Counted from the first letter of the stretch, positions 1-7,643 are shown. The stretch is DNA of 37,871 nt from Bacteroidales bacterium (GCA_017555445.1 JAFZGK010000097.1:1-37871), one strand, 5' to 3'. Notes: generated by a model from the sequence alone, not told the origin. Translations and numbers: made by a program.

Positions 1-602
1 AGGTTGTCAAGGATCTGAGCTGCGCGACCCATTGATGACCAAGCTTCCTCGTCACCACCTGCACCATGGAGGAGGTAAAGAACAGGATACTTAGTCTTTG
101 TGTTAGCCTCATAACCGTAAGGTGTGTAAACAGTAAGACGACGGTTGATGCCGAGGATCTTGCTGTCATACCAAGGATTGCTTACAGTACCTCTCTTGTC
201 AGTAGCCTTATAGTTCTCAGTAAGTTCTCCATCAACGAGAAGCATGCTGAGGTAACGGCTACCGTCACGCTGTACCATTACGTTCTGAGGGTCGTTTACT
301 GAAACACCGTCAACAACGAAGCTATAAGTGTAGATTTCTGGAGCTGGAGTAGGAATAGTAACAGACCATACATTTCCTTCGCCTCTAGTCATATCGATTG
401 TCATACCGTAACCAGGCATCCATGAACCAGAGAGCTTTACTGTTGTAGCATAGTCAGCTCTGAAGTTGAAAGTGATAGTCTCACCCTGGATATCAGGAGA
501 AACCACTCTAGGACCACCAAACATGAAGTTTGTAAGTTCCTGTGCCTGAAGAGCACCTGCCATCATAACGAGAGCAGCGAAAATAGAAATAATCCTTTTC
601 AT
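1..602 (-). CDS. Secreted CE1-family esterase (5' part, runs off window)
   Basis: The reading frame starts at the ATG at 602 and stays open to the window edge, giving the first 200 residues. It begins with a signal peptide (about residues 1-21, ending ALQAQ). A beta-rich early-set/CBM48-like domain follows (about 25-115, with LSGSW and a YTYSFVVDG segment), as in Bacteroidota feruloyl or enterochelin-type esterases. The alpha/beta-hydrolase part starts near residue 150 (RRLTVYTPYGYE) and reaches the oxyanion-hole motif LLHGAGGDEEAW. The nucleophile Ser, Asp and His lie outside the window. The likely role is hydrolysis of ester bonds on plant polysaccharides or of a small ester in the periplasm or outside the cell. 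The substrate cannot be told. Family assignment is fairly sure; exact function is not. No clear TAnnTTTG box was found in its leader (603-693). Confidence 0.85.
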   Translation of the reverse strand, partial: MKRIISIFAALVMMAGALQAQELTNFMFGGPRVVSPDIQGETITFNFRADYATTVKLSGSWMPGYGMTIDMTRGEGNVWSVTIPTPAPEIYTYSFVVDGVSVNDPQNVMVQRDGSRYLSMLLVDGELTENYKATDKRGTVSNPWYDSKILGINRRLTVYTPYGYEANTKTKYPVLYLLHGAGGDEEAWSSMGRAAQILDN

Positions 603-693
603 AAAATGTAGTGTTATTAGTTTAGTTCAGCTAATATAGTAAATTTATGATTATGCATCAAAATTTATGAATAAACTTAACACCTTCATACAC

Positions 694-721
694 AAAAAAG
701 GCAGTTCATTTCTGAACTGCC
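694..721 (-). terminator. Intrinsic terminator after the tRNA-Lys pair
   Basis: A perfect 9-bp stem (700-708 with 713-721, loop TTTC) is followed on the minus strand by six T (694-699). It lies 4 nt beyond the 3' end of the downstream tRNA, so it should end the tRNA transcript before the esterase gene. Confidence 0.85.
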
Positions 722-725
722 TTTG

Positions 726-798
726 TGCTCCCCCAGGGGCTCGAACCCTGGACCCCAACATTAAGAGTGTCGTGCTCTACCAACTGAGCTAGGGAAGC
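726..798 (-). tRNA. tRNA-Lys (anticodon CTT)
   Basis: A 73-nt cloverleaf can be folded by eye. The acceptor GCTTCCC pairs with GGGGAGC, the D-stem is GCTC/GAGC, the anticodon stem is CGACA/TGTTG with loop CTCTTAA (anticodon CTT), and the T-stem is CAGGG/CCCTG with loop TTCGAGC. The discriminator is A and no CCA is encoded. It sits 23 nt downstream of a second lysine tRNA with the other anticodon. Confidence 0.96.
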
Positions 799-821
799 AT
801 TTGTTAAAAGAACTGTTCTTG

Positions 822-894
822 TGATTCGTTTGGGGCTCGAACCCAAGACCCCAACATTAAAAGTGTTGTGCTCTACCTACTGAGCTAACGAATC
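822..894 (-). tRNA. tRNA-Lys (anticodon TTT)
   Basis: A 73-nt cloverleaf: acceptor GATTCGT/ACGAATC, D-stem GCTC/GAGC, anticodon stem CAACA/TGTTG with loop CTTTTAA (anticodon TTT), T-stem TTGGG/CCCAA, discriminator A, no encoded CCA. It is the promoter-proximal member of the pair. Together the two genes read both lysine codons. Confidence 0.96.
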
Positions 895-947
895 AATCCG
901 TGTCCGTTTCGCTGGGTCTCAATTGAGCTCCTCTCGAATTGGGACTG

Positions 948-978
948 CAAAGGTACATTTTTTTTCTTTGTCTGCAAA
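948..978 (-). promoter_or_regulatory. Stable-RNA promoter for the tRNA-Lys pair
   Basis: On the minus strand a -33 box TTTG (975-978) is followed after 19 nt by the -7 box TACCTTTG (948-955). This fits the Bacteroidota primary-sigma consensus TTTG / TAnnTTTG. It lies about 53 nt upstream of the first tRNA. Confidence 0.85.
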
Positions 979-1025
979 TTATTTTGCAACTTTTTTCCGT
1001 TTTAAAGCCATAAACACACAAGAAA

Positions 1026-1094
1026 TTACACTCTGCCGCCTTCCTGTGACTGCCTTCAGGCCGACGGATCCGGCATTGCCGGTTCAGAGTGTAA
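1026..1094. terminator. Large stem-loop, possible terminator of the envelope operon
   Basis: Ten bases at 1026-1035 (TTACACTCTG) are exactly complementary to 1085-1094. The 49-nt interior contains a further hairpin CCGGC-ATT-GCCGG at 1070-1082. It lies just beyond the stop codon of the last gene of the minus-strand operon, before the tRNA promoter, where a terminator is expected. On the minus strand it is followed only by a weakly T-rich stretch, so termination is an inference. Confidence 0.45.
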
Positions 1095-1118
1095 AGTCCT
1101 TGTTCTTCTGAACTGTCA

Positions 1119-1730
1119 TCAGAAGGCTATACCAAGCTTGAAACCGAGGTTGTTGAGTCCCTTGATGTCATGTGCATCATTCTGGTTTGTCGCAAAGCTG
1201 TAATATGCTGCAAGGTGGAAACCGAAGTCATCCTTAGGGAACGGGAATACTGTGAATCCGATCTCAGGAGAAATGTAGAATCCCCAATTGTCCTGTCTGT
1301 TGACAAAGGTTGACATGTAGGTACTCTGGGTTGCATATTCGGTACCGATCTTGGCTTCGATGTAAGGCTGGAACATGGTTGTCATGAAACGGAGTCTTAC
1401 TGTAGCTCCAAATGGCACCTGATAGATGGACTTGTCAAGGTCTGTGGTGAGAGCTGACTTGTCTTCGAATGTGTAGGTCTCCTTAGGGATGTATTCGTTG
1501 TTTGTATTGAAGCTTGCAAATCCGCCGAAAGCTACCATCGGACTGATGTAGTAACCTCCTTCGAGGTAGGCACCATATCCCTGGGCTGTCTCCACAAATT
1601 CATTTCCCAAAGTTCCGTTGAACTGCCAGCCGCCATTCACGTATGTCCTCTTTCCCATCTGGGCATCCGCCTCAGCTGACATAAGCAGGAATGCTAATGA
1701 AGCTGCGATTATATATATGATCTTTTTCAT
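1119..1730 (-). CDS. Outer-membrane beta-barrel protein
   Basis: A 203-residue protein with a signal peptide (about 1-23, ending EADA-Q). The rest is alternating hydrophobic/polar strands rich in Tyr, Phe and Gly (for example GAYLEGGYYISPMVAFGGF and YISPEIGFTVFPF) and ends in an aromatic residue (LGIAF). That is the usual pattern of small OmpW/OmpA-like barrels in Bacteroidota, inserted by the BAM machinery through the C-terminal aromatic strand. It is the last gene of a three-gene minus operon, 23 nt after the DUF4136 gene. No specific ligand or function can be assigned. It could be a structural or adhesion porin-like protein. Confidence 0.75.
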   Translation of the reverse strand: MKKIIYIIAASLAFLLMSAEADAQMGKRTYVNGGWQFNGTLGNEFVETAQGYGAYLEGGYYISPMVAFGGFASFNTNNEYIPKETYTFEDKSALTTDLDKSIYQVPFGATVRLRFMTTMFQPYIEAKIGTEYATQSTYMSTFVNRQDNWGFYISPEIGFTVFPFPKDDFGFHLAAYYSFATNQNDAHDIKGLNNLGFKLGIAF

Positions 1731-1753
1731 ATCTCATTCTTTTTATTGATTAA

Positions 1754-2401
1754 CTATCTTGAAGTTGATGTCCGCGAAAGATATGGCGACTGAGCGAAGG
1801 CCTGGTCGATGGATGCTTTCATTCTGTCGACATCGTAATTTACGCTTGAGCTTGCAGGACCGCCGATGTAGCATGACCATACGATCTCAAGAGGGGTTCC
1901 GGCCTGCTCTTCACCTGTAAGGTTGACCATGTCCGTGATAAGTGCGTTTGTAGTATATGTGTAGGTCACAGGATATGGATAATTATATCCGAACCAGTTG
2001 CCCCAATATCCTGAAGGCCAATATCCCGGATAGTCAAGCCACCAGTATGGGTCCTTGAAGTACTGGACATATCTTTCGGTCTTTACGATATATGTAAGCT
2101 GGATTCCGAGATCCGCATCCGGATTGGACGGTGTATAGATATATCCCAACTTTTCCATATTTACTCTGAACTGCTGGATAAGAGCAAGTGCATTATTTGA
2201 CTGCGAATACTGCGGTTTGTCGCTCTGGCCGATGATAAGGAGGCTGTCCACCAGGTCAAAGGTCTGGAACTGTGTGAAATTCACATTCTTTGCAGGTGCA
2301 GTATAGACGAGATACTCCATGTCGCTGTCCTGCGGATATGGCTCCTTGTGGCATGCAACCGCCATGAGGGCCAGTGCTGAGAAAAATAAGATCTTCTTCA
2401 T
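1754..2401 (-). CDS. DUF4136-type lipoprotein
   Basis: A 215-residue protein with a lipoprotein signal peptide: hydrophobic stretch 4-16, then the lipobox Cys17 (AVAC-HKEP). The body has the DUF4136 pattern. An early FTQFQTFDLVDSL strand is followed by ALALIQQFRVNMEKLGYIYTPSNPDADLGIQLTYIV, an aromatic Trp/Tyr/Pro-rich loop (about 120-145), and a C-terminal segment with VNYDVDRMKASIDQAF. Family members are periplasm-facing lipoproteins of unknown function. It is the middle gene of the operon, 23 nt from each neighbour, between a DUF4251 protein and a beta-barrel. That suggests a shared envelope role, but nothing more can be said from the sequence. Confidence 0.75.
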   Translation of the reverse strand: MKKILFFSALALMAVACHKEPYPQDSDMEYLVYTAPAKNVNFTQFQTFDLVDSLLIIGQSDKPQYSQSNNALALIQQFRVNMEKLGYIYTPSNPDADLGIQLTYIVKTERYVQYFKDPYWWLDYPGYWPSGYWGNWFGYNYPYPVTYTYTTNALITDMVNLTGEEQAGTPLEIVWSCYIGGPASSSVNYDVDRMKASIDQAFAQSPYLSRTSTSR

Positions 2402-2424
2402 GATTTTCTATGTTTTAATGATAT

Positions 2425-3054
2425 TTACAATGAACTTCCTTCTATGACATTCGAATTCTCATATGGAACGATGTTTCCCTGAATCCAGACTGTATTGGAA
2501 TTGAAGTTAGGGTAGATTGTCGCTGTAGCACTGTTGGTGTTCGGATACATGTATATCTCCACCTGAGCGTTGATTCCTACACCCATTACATTCATTGAAT
2601 AGGTAATTGTACCTTTGTTGTTCCTTGTAATGCTTCTGTCTGTAATCATACCGTCCACTGTGACACCACCGACACCGTTAGGTCCAGATGCGAAATTGCT
2701 TGGGGAGATCTGCACCACAGCTCTGTTTCCTTTCACAGCGATGAAGTTGGTGGTCGAATTGACAAAGGTATTAGCACCGTTCTTGAATGTGACACTCTGC
2801 GCTTCGAGCACAAAGTCCTGATTCTTTATTGCCGCTGCAGCCTGCACTGATGCAAGGGAGTCTGCCAGGGCATTAAGATGTCTTTCCTGCTCCGAACGTG
2901 CTCTGAACTCTGCCATGTCCTTGTGCCAGGCATCATGCCTCTTCTGACGGGCAGTCGCAGGAGGAGGATTGTATCCTGACTGTGCGTTTATGTCGGGAGC
3001 CATCATTGAAAGCCCGGCGACAATGACCATAAAGGTCAGTAAGATTCGTTTCAT
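2425..3054 (-). CDS. DUF4251-domain exported protein
   Basis: A 209-residue protein starting with a signal peptide (about 1-24, ending DINA-Q). A charged helical stretch follows (about 36-80: RQKRHDAWHKDMAEFRARSEQ and ALADSLASVQAAAAIKNQDF). The DUF4251 beta-domain comes next (about 82-200), with the typical LEAQSVTF opening, NSTTNFIAVKGNRAVVQIS, a GVGGVTVDG turn and the TYSMNVMGVGINAQVEIYMYPNTNSATATIYP strands. DUF4251 proteins are Bacteroidota periplasmic or envelope proteins without known activity. It is the first gene of the three-gene operon. I see no good -7 box in the leader 3055-3162, which is shared with the divergent RSH gene. Confidence 0.8.
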   Translation of the reverse strand: MKRILLTFMVIVAGLSMMAPDINAQSGYNPPPATARQKRHDAWHKDMAEFRARSEQERHLNALADSLASVQAAAAIKNQDFVLEAQSVTFKNGANTFVNSTTNFIAVKGNRAVVQISPSNFASGPNGVGGVTVDGMITDRSITRNNKGTITYSMNVMGVGINAQVEIYMYPNTNSATATIYPNFNSNTVWIQGNIVPYENSNVIEGSSL

Positions 3055-3130
3055 ATACTTTTAATTTTTAAAGTTTCAATATTAGCCGAGGCAAAGTGCG
3101 GGCCATAACTATATTTCAGAATAATTTTCG

Positions 3131-3138
3131 TAACTTTG
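3131..3138 (+). promoter_or_regulatory. -7 box of the RSH gene
   Basis: TAACTTTG matches the TAnnTTTG box. No clear -33 element is visible 19-21 nt upstream. A possible TTG start at 3136 falls inside this box, which is why the ATG at 3163 is taken as the start. Confidence 0.6.
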
Positions 3139-3162
3139 AAGATTGTTATAAAACGGACGGAT

Positions 3163-5322
3163 ATGGACAGGATTGACGAATTGTTCCCAAGATATGACGA
3201 GGTCGGAAAGGCCATGATACGCAAAGCCTATAACATTGCTGATGAGGCGCTTAAGGAGCGCACACGAAGCAATGGGGTTCCCTTTATCGAGCACCCGGTG
3301 GCAGTTGCTGTGATTGCCTGTGACGAGATCGGTCTTTCTGCAGAATGTATTGCTGCTGTCTTCCTGCACGAATCTGTAAGGTTCTGTCCTGATCTGGATA
3401 TTGAATCTGCCGGATTCGGAAAGGATGTCTATACCATAGTTGACGGACTCAACAAGATTTCTACTATCAATCCGAAGGACACCCGCCTTGAAGCTGAGAA
3501 TTATAAGAAGCTTATCGTTTCATATTCCAAGGATCCGCGAGTTACTGTACTCAAGATTGCGGACAGACTGGAAGTGATGAGGTCATTGGAGATGTTTCCG
3601 AAACCTTCACGCGAAAGAAAGGTTCTGGAGACAATGATGCTCTACATTCCTCTTGCACATCAGCTTGGCCTTTACAACATCAAGAGCGAGCTCGAGGACA
3701 TATATTTCCGTTATGCAGATCCAGAGCAGTACAGAGCTATCACAAACAAGCTCAAGAGCACAGAAGGAGACAGACAGAAGCTGATGACTCAGTTCATCGA
3801 GCCTCTCAAGCAGAAGCTCTCGGATGAGGGAATCCAGTACAAGCTGAAGGTCAGAACGAAGACTGCTCTCTCCATCTACAAGAAGATGCAGAAGCAGAAA
3901 GTGTCGTTCGAGGGCGTATTCGACGTCTTCGCTATCCGCTTCATCATCGACTGCGAGGAGGACAAGGCTGTCGAGCATGCACTCTGCTGGAAGGTATTCT
4001 CATATGTGACAGAGGAGTATGAATCTGATACGAAGAGACTGCGCGACTGGATCTCCAATCCTAAGCCCAACGGATATGAATCTCTTCATATCACTGTAAA
4101 GAACCGCGAGGGAAGCTTCCTGGAAGTGCAGATCAGGACTAAGAGGATGGATGACATGGCGGAAAGCGGCCTTGCATCCCATTGGTCATATAAGGGAATC
4201 CGTCACGAGGCTACTTTGGACAAATGGCTTACAGCAGTGCGAAGGGCTCTTGAAAACCCTCTCGGATCAGATGGAGACCCGATGACTTCATATTATGAGG
4301 ATGAGGTGCATGATCTCCCTACCCGCGAAGTCTTCGTCTTCACACCTTCAGGAGAACTCCGCAAGCTGCCTGCCGGCGCTACTGTTCTTGACTTCGCGTT
4401 CGACATACACACCAATCTCGGTATCAAGTGTACCGGCGGCAAGATCAACGGAAAGGCAGTAAGAATCACAGAGAAGCTAAAGACCGGAGATATCGTGGAG
4501 ATCATGTCCGGCAAGAATCAGAAGCCGTCATCTGACTGGCTCAATATAGTTGTGACCAACAAGGCGCGAAACAAGATCCGCCAGAAGCTGGACGAGGCCG
4601 AACTCAAGAAGGCAGCAGACGGAAAGGAACTTCTCGGAAGACGCCTGAAGAACTGGAAACTGGAGCTTGACGACAAGACCATGGCCACAATGCTCAAGAA
4701 GTTCCAGTTCAAGACAGTCAATGCATTCTATGCAGCTATCGGCGAGGGTGATCTTGATGTCGCTGATGTAAAGAATGTGCTCACCGCTTCAGAAAACGAA
4801 CAGGCCGTTGCCCAGGAACAGGAAAAGAAGGCATCAAAACCTGGCGTGACAGAAAGCAAAGGCAATGACGACATTCTGGTCATTGACGCGAAAAATGTAC
4901 GCGGAATCGACTACAGGATGGCGAAATGCTGCAATCCTGTGTTCGGTGATGACGTATTCGGCTTCGTGACCAGGACAGAAGGAATCAAGATACACCGTAT
5001 GTCATGTCCGAATGCATCCAGACTGATTGACATGTATCCTTACCGCATTCAGAAGGTGAAATGGAGCGAGACTCCAAGCAGCGGAAACTTCCAGACAGGC
5101 TTGAGAGTGATTGCAGCACTGGAGGCATCAGTCATCAATGAGATAATGGACATCGTCAACTCATTCAGAGCATCACTCAGACAGTTCAATGTGACTGAAA
5201 ACGACCGTCAGGGCACATATGATATCAATATGAAAATCGCCGTACCAAGCAACCTTGAGCTTGACAAGGTGATATCACAGATACGTAACCTTAAGAATGT
5301 CATTAAAATAAACAGAGTATGA
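3163..5322 (+). CDS. relA: Long RelA/SpoT homologue, probably ppGpp synthetase only
   Basis: A 719-residue enzyme that transfers pyrophosphate from ATP to GDP/GTP to make the alarmone (p)ppGpp. Domain order is: HD-type hydrolase region (about 15-190), synthetase (about 225-360), TGS (about 390-450, VFVFTPSGELRKLPAGATVLDFAFDIH), a helical linker, a zinc-finger/RIS region with the CC (AKCCNP) and HRMSC cysteines, and a C-terminal ACT domain. The synthetase keeps SIYKKM, DVFAIR, NGYESLH and EVQIRT. In the hydrolase region the normal HDxxEDT motif reads HESVRFC (His69-Glu70, Arg73-Phe74), so hydrolysis is probably lost. The RLRD stretch (usually RFKD or EFDD) is atypical. Start ATG 3163 is chosen because the upstream TTG lies in the -7 box. 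It overlaps the next gene by ATGA. Gene choice relA rather than spoT rests on the altered hydrolase motif. Confidence 0.88.
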   Translation: MDRIDELFPRYDEVGKAMIRKAYNIADEALKERTRSNGVPFIEHPVAVAVIACDEIGLSAECIAAVFLHESVRFCPDLDIESAGFGKDVYTIVDGLNKISTINPKDTRLEAENYKKLIVSYSKDPRVTVLKIADRLEVMRSLEMFPKPSRERKVLETMMLYIPLAHQLGLYNIKSELEDIYFRYADPEQYRAITNKLKSTEGDRQKLMTQFIEPLKQKLSDEGIQYKLKVRTKTALSIYKKMQKQKVSFEGVFDVFAIRFIIDCEEDKAVEHALCWKVFSYVTEEYESDTKRLRDWISNPKPNGYESLHITVKNREGSFLEVQIRTKRMDDMAESGLASHWSYKGIRHEATLDKWLTAVRRALENPLGSDGDPMTSYYEDEVHDLPTREVFVFTPSGELRKLPAGATVLDFAFDIHTNLGIKCTGGKINGKAVRITEKLKTGDIVEIMSGKNQKPSSDWLNIVVTNKARNKIRQKLDEAELKKAADGKELLGRRLKNWKLELDDKTMATMLKKFQFKTVNAFYAAIGEGDLDVADVKNVLTASENEQAVAQEQEKKASKPGVTESKGNDDILVIDAKNVRGIDYRMAKCCNPVFGDDVFGFVTRTEGIKIHRMSCPNASRLIDMYPYRIQKVKWSETPSSGNFQTGLRVIAALEASVINEIMDIVNSFRASLRQFNVTENDRQGTYDINMKIAVPSNLELDKVISQIRNLKNVIKINRV

Positions 5323-5801
5323 TCAATCTGGAGGAAAGAGTAGAGAAAGCAGGTAAACTGTTCAAGGAAGGAGGATACAACTGTTGTCAGGCCGTTGTTC
5401 TGGCCTATTGCGACGTCTTCGGACTTGACGAAAAGACAGCTGCTTCGATAGCGTCCGGATTCGGAGGCGGCATGGGAAGGATGCGCGAGGTCTGCGGCGC
5501 CGTAAGCGGAATGACATTCCTCAGCGGACTTATATGCCCTGCCGATGATCCATCCATCAAGACAGCAAGGACTGGTAACTATGCACTCGTTCAGGACATG
5601 GCGGAAGATTTCAGGAAGATCAACGGATCCATCGTATGCAGAGAACTGCTTGGCCTCGTACCTATGGGAAGCGGTGCCGGCATTATAAAGGAAAGTCCGG
5701 AACCTTCCGACAGGACAGCAGAGTACTACAAGAAGCGTCCGTGCGAAGAACTTGTGAAGATAGCTGCAAGAATCGTAGGAGAAAGAATCTTAAATAAATA
5801 G
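5319..5801 (+). CDS. C_GCAxxG_C_C family redox-type protein
   Basis: A 160-residue cytosolic protein with no signal peptide. It shows the family pattern: Cys22-Cys23 in GGYNCCQAVVLAY, then IASGFGGGMGRMREVCGAVSGM (the Gly-rich turn and the Cys-Gly-Ala-x-x-Gly motif), and two later cysteines (IVCRELLGL and RPCEELV). Members of PF09719 are small alpha-helical proteins with conserved cysteines, probably involved in metal or redox chemistry. None of this is proven for the present gene. Its ATG overlaps the stop of the RSH gene (ATGA at 5319-5322), which implies translational coupling with the stringent-response enzyme. The functional link is unknown. Confidence 0.85.
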   Translation: MINLEERVEKAGKLFKEGGYNCCQAVVLAYCDVFGLDEKTAASIASGFGGGMGRMREVCGAVSGMTFLSGLICPADDPSIKTARTGNYALVQDMAEDFRKINGSIVCRELLGLVPMGSGAGIIKESPEPSDRTAEYYKKRPCEELVKIAARIVGERILNK

Positions 5802-5808
5802 GATTATG

Positions 5809-5840
5809 ATTGCCTTTTATGGCGAAACTTTATAACTTTG
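5809..5840 (+). promoter_or_regulatory. Promoter of ppa
   Basis: A -33-like ATTG (5809-5812) and a -7 box TAACTTTG (5833-5840), 20 nt apart. They lie about 21 nt before the pyrophosphatase ATG, so ppa can be transcribed separately from the RSH operon. Confidence 0.65.
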
Positions 5841-5860
5841 TGTGATTTAAAACTTACCAG

Positions 5861-6484
5861 ATGGATTTCAGCCACGCACATAAAGCACATCCTTGGCACG
5901 GAATAAGCCTTGGAAATGAAGTCCCTGACCAGGTCAGGGCATTCATCGAGATCGTGCCTACAGACACAGTAAAATATGAAGTGGACAAGGAGTCAGGCTA
6001 TCTTTCGCTTGACCGTCCTCAGAAATTCTCGAATATAGTTCCATCACTCTACGGATTCCTTCCAAGGACATATTGCGGTCCCAAGATGGCTGAACTCACC
6101 AACAAGGCACTCGTACGTTTTGATGTCGAAGGTGACGGTGACCCTCTTGATATCTGCGTTCTGACTGAGAAGGACGTGACACATGGAGACGTCATCGTGA
6201 ATGCCCGTCCTATCGGCGGTCTCAGACTTCTGGACCACAATCAGGCTGACGACAAGATCATAGCCGTCCTCAAGAGCGATGCAGTCTATGGAATGATGAC
6301 AGACATCGAGCAGGTACCATCTGACATCATCCGCCGACTCATCCACTACTTCAGCACATACAAGGACATTCCGGGCGAGCATACAAGCCGAATGCAGTTC
6401 ATCAGCATCTACGGCCCTGACGTAGCAAAAGACGTCATTCTCCGCTCGATGGAAGACTATCAGGATTACATCGCTACAAAATAA
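5861..6484 (+). CDS. ppa: Inorganic pyrophosphatase (family I)
   Basis: A 207-residue cytosolic enzyme that hydrolyses PPi to two phosphates, pulling biosynthetic reactions forward. The signature around residues 88-97 reads GDGDPLDICVLTE, the family I metal-binding motif DxDPxD. KYEVDKESGYLSLDRP and the later DDKIIAVL segment with paired acids (QADDKI) supply further Mg/PPi ligands. Length is near the family norm, with a slightly longer N-terminus (HAHKAHPWHGISLG) common in Bacteroidota. It has its own -7 box and is followed at once by a strong bidirectional terminator whose A-tract overlaps the TAA. Position next to the (p)ppGpp synthetase is suggestive, as both act in purine nucleotide and PPi metabolism, but they are probably separate transcripts. 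Confidence 0.93.
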   Translation: MDFSHAHKAHPWHGISLGNEVPDQVRAFIEIVPTDTVKYEVDKESGYLSLDRPQKFSNIVPSLYGFLPRTYCGPKMAELTNKALVRFDVEGDGDPLDICVLTEKDVTHGDVIVNARPIGGLRLLDHNQADDKIIAVLKSDAVYGMMTDIEQVPSDIIRRLIHYFSTYKDIPGEHTSRMQFISIYGPDVAKDVILRSMEDYQDYIATK

Positions 6485-6517
6485 AAAATCTCCGAATCGT
6501 TGATTCGGAGATTTTTT
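6483..6517. terminator. Bidirectional terminator between ppa and fba
   Basis: A perfect 16-bp inverted repeat (6483-6498 with 6502-6517) with a GTT loop. The outer six pairs are A-T, so the hairpin has a T-tract on both strands and can serve the convergent ppa and fba genes. Confidence 0.93.
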
Positions 6518-6533
6518 ATTTCGGGAGTATGAA

Positions 6534-7535
6534 TTACTCTGCCTTACCGTTAGAACCGAGTACGTTCACGATCTTGTGGATGTACTGCTTCTTCATGTTG
6601 TCACGTGCAGGACCGAGGTACTTACGTGGGTCGAACTCAGCTGGCTTGGTAGCGAATACCTCGCGGATAGCTGCAGTCATAGCAAGACGTGAGTCTGAGT
6701 CGATGTTGATCTTACATACTGCTGACTCAGCTGCCTTACGGAGCCATGGCTCAGGAATACCGATAGCTGCCTTGAGAGCACCACCGTACTGGTTGATAGT
6801 TGCAACCTCCTCCTGTGGAACTGATGAAGAACCGTGGAGAACGATTGGGAATCCAGGGAGCTCCTTCTCTACGCCCTCGAGAACGTCGAATGCGAGCATA
6901 GGTGGAACGAGGAGACCAGTCTCAGGGTCAGTTGTACACTGCTCTGGAGTGAACTTATAAGCACCGTGTGAAGTACCGATTGAGATAGCGAGTGAGTCGC
7001 AACCAGTCTTTGTAACGAAGTCAACAACTTCCTCTGGCTTAGTGTAAGTGTGGTGGTCTGAGCTAACCTCATCCTCAACACCTGCGAGAACTCCGAGCTC
7101 ACCCTCAACTGTTACGTCGAACTGGTGTGCATAGTCAACAACCTTCTTAGTAAGAGCTACGTTCTCATCGTATGGGAGGTGTGAACCGTCGATCATAACT
7201 GAAGAGAAGCCCATATCGATACAGCTCTTGCAAGTCTCGAAAGAGTCACCGTGGTCGAGGTGAAGAACGATCTGTGGGTTCTCCCAACCGAGCTCCTTAG
7301 CGTACTCTACAGCACCCTCAGCCATGTAACGGAGGAGAGTCTGGTTAGCGTACTGACGTGCGCCCTTAGAAACCTGAAGGATAACTGGAGACTTTGTCTC
7401 AGCTGCTGCTGAAACGATTGCCTGAAGCTGCTCCATGTTGTTGAAGTTGAATGCAGGGATGGCGTAGCCACCGTCGATAGCCTTAGCGAACATCTCTTTA
7501 GTGTTCACAAGACCGAGTTCTTTGTAAGAAATCAT
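6534..7535 (-). CDS. fba: Class II fructose-1,6-bisphosphate aldolase
   Basis: A 333-residue cytosolic zinc enzyme that splits fructose-1,6-bisphosphate into dihydroxyacetone phosphate and glyceraldehyde-3-phosphate, central to glycolysis and gluconeogenesis. The class II landmarks are present: HLDHGDS (catalytic Asp94, zinc His95), VEGELG (Glu146 region), GTSHGAYK (zinc His190), VLHGSSS (zinc His234) and the phosphate-binding INIDSDSRLA segment near the C-terminus. Length and the C-terminal RDNMKKQYIHKI tail fit the longer class II type found in Bacteroidota. Arginine is almost always CGT and glycine often GGT, the biased codon use of a highly expressed gene. It is a single-gene transcript from the shared divergent promoter at 7581-7600. 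Confidence 0.95.
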   Translation of the reverse strand: MISYKELGLVNTKEMFAKAIDGGYAIPAFNFNNMEQLQAIVSAAAETKSPVILQVSKGARQYANQTLLRYMAEGAVEYAKELGWENPQIVLHLDHGDSFETCKSCIDMGFSSVMIDGSHLPYDENVALTKKVVDYAHQFDVTVEGELGVLAGVEDEVSSDHHTYTKPEEVVDFVTKTGCDSLAISIGTSHGAYKFTPEQCTTDPETGLLVPPMLAFDVLEGVEKELPGFPIVLHGSSSVPQEEVATINQYGGALKAAIGIPEPWLRKAAESAVCKINIDSDSRLAMTAAIREVFATKPAEFDPRKYLGPARDNMKKQYIHKIVNVLGSNGKAE

Positions 7536-7580
7536 AATCGTATAATTTGTTTAAAAATCGTTTACTATTCACAAAACTCC

Positions 7581-7600
7581 GCAAAATTAATTAATTTTGC
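7581..7600. promoter_or_regulatory. Palindromic divergent promoter core (fba / gmk)
   Basis: A perfect 20-bp palindrome GCAAAATTAATTAATTTTGC. It contains TAATTTTG (TAnnTTTG) on the plus strand at 7592-7599 and on the minus strand at 7582-7589, so the -7 boxes of fba and gmk overlap back to back. A minus-strand -33-like ATTG at 7613-7616 is 23 nt away. No good plus-strand -33 box is seen. The distance is about 45 nt to each start codon. Confidence 0.6.
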
Positions 7601-7643
7601 CGAATATTAAAACAATCGGTTCGAATCTTATAACACAAATTAT

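Noticed and set aside
3136..3162. N-terminal extension of the RSH gene from a TTG codon at 3136
   Set aside because: This TTG lies within the -7 box TAACTTTG (3131-3138); the ATG at 3163 is the sensible start.
6529..6960. 143-codon plus-strand frame opposite fba
   Set aside because: It is antisense to a well-conserved aldolase with biased codons; its composition is a shadow of the real frame.
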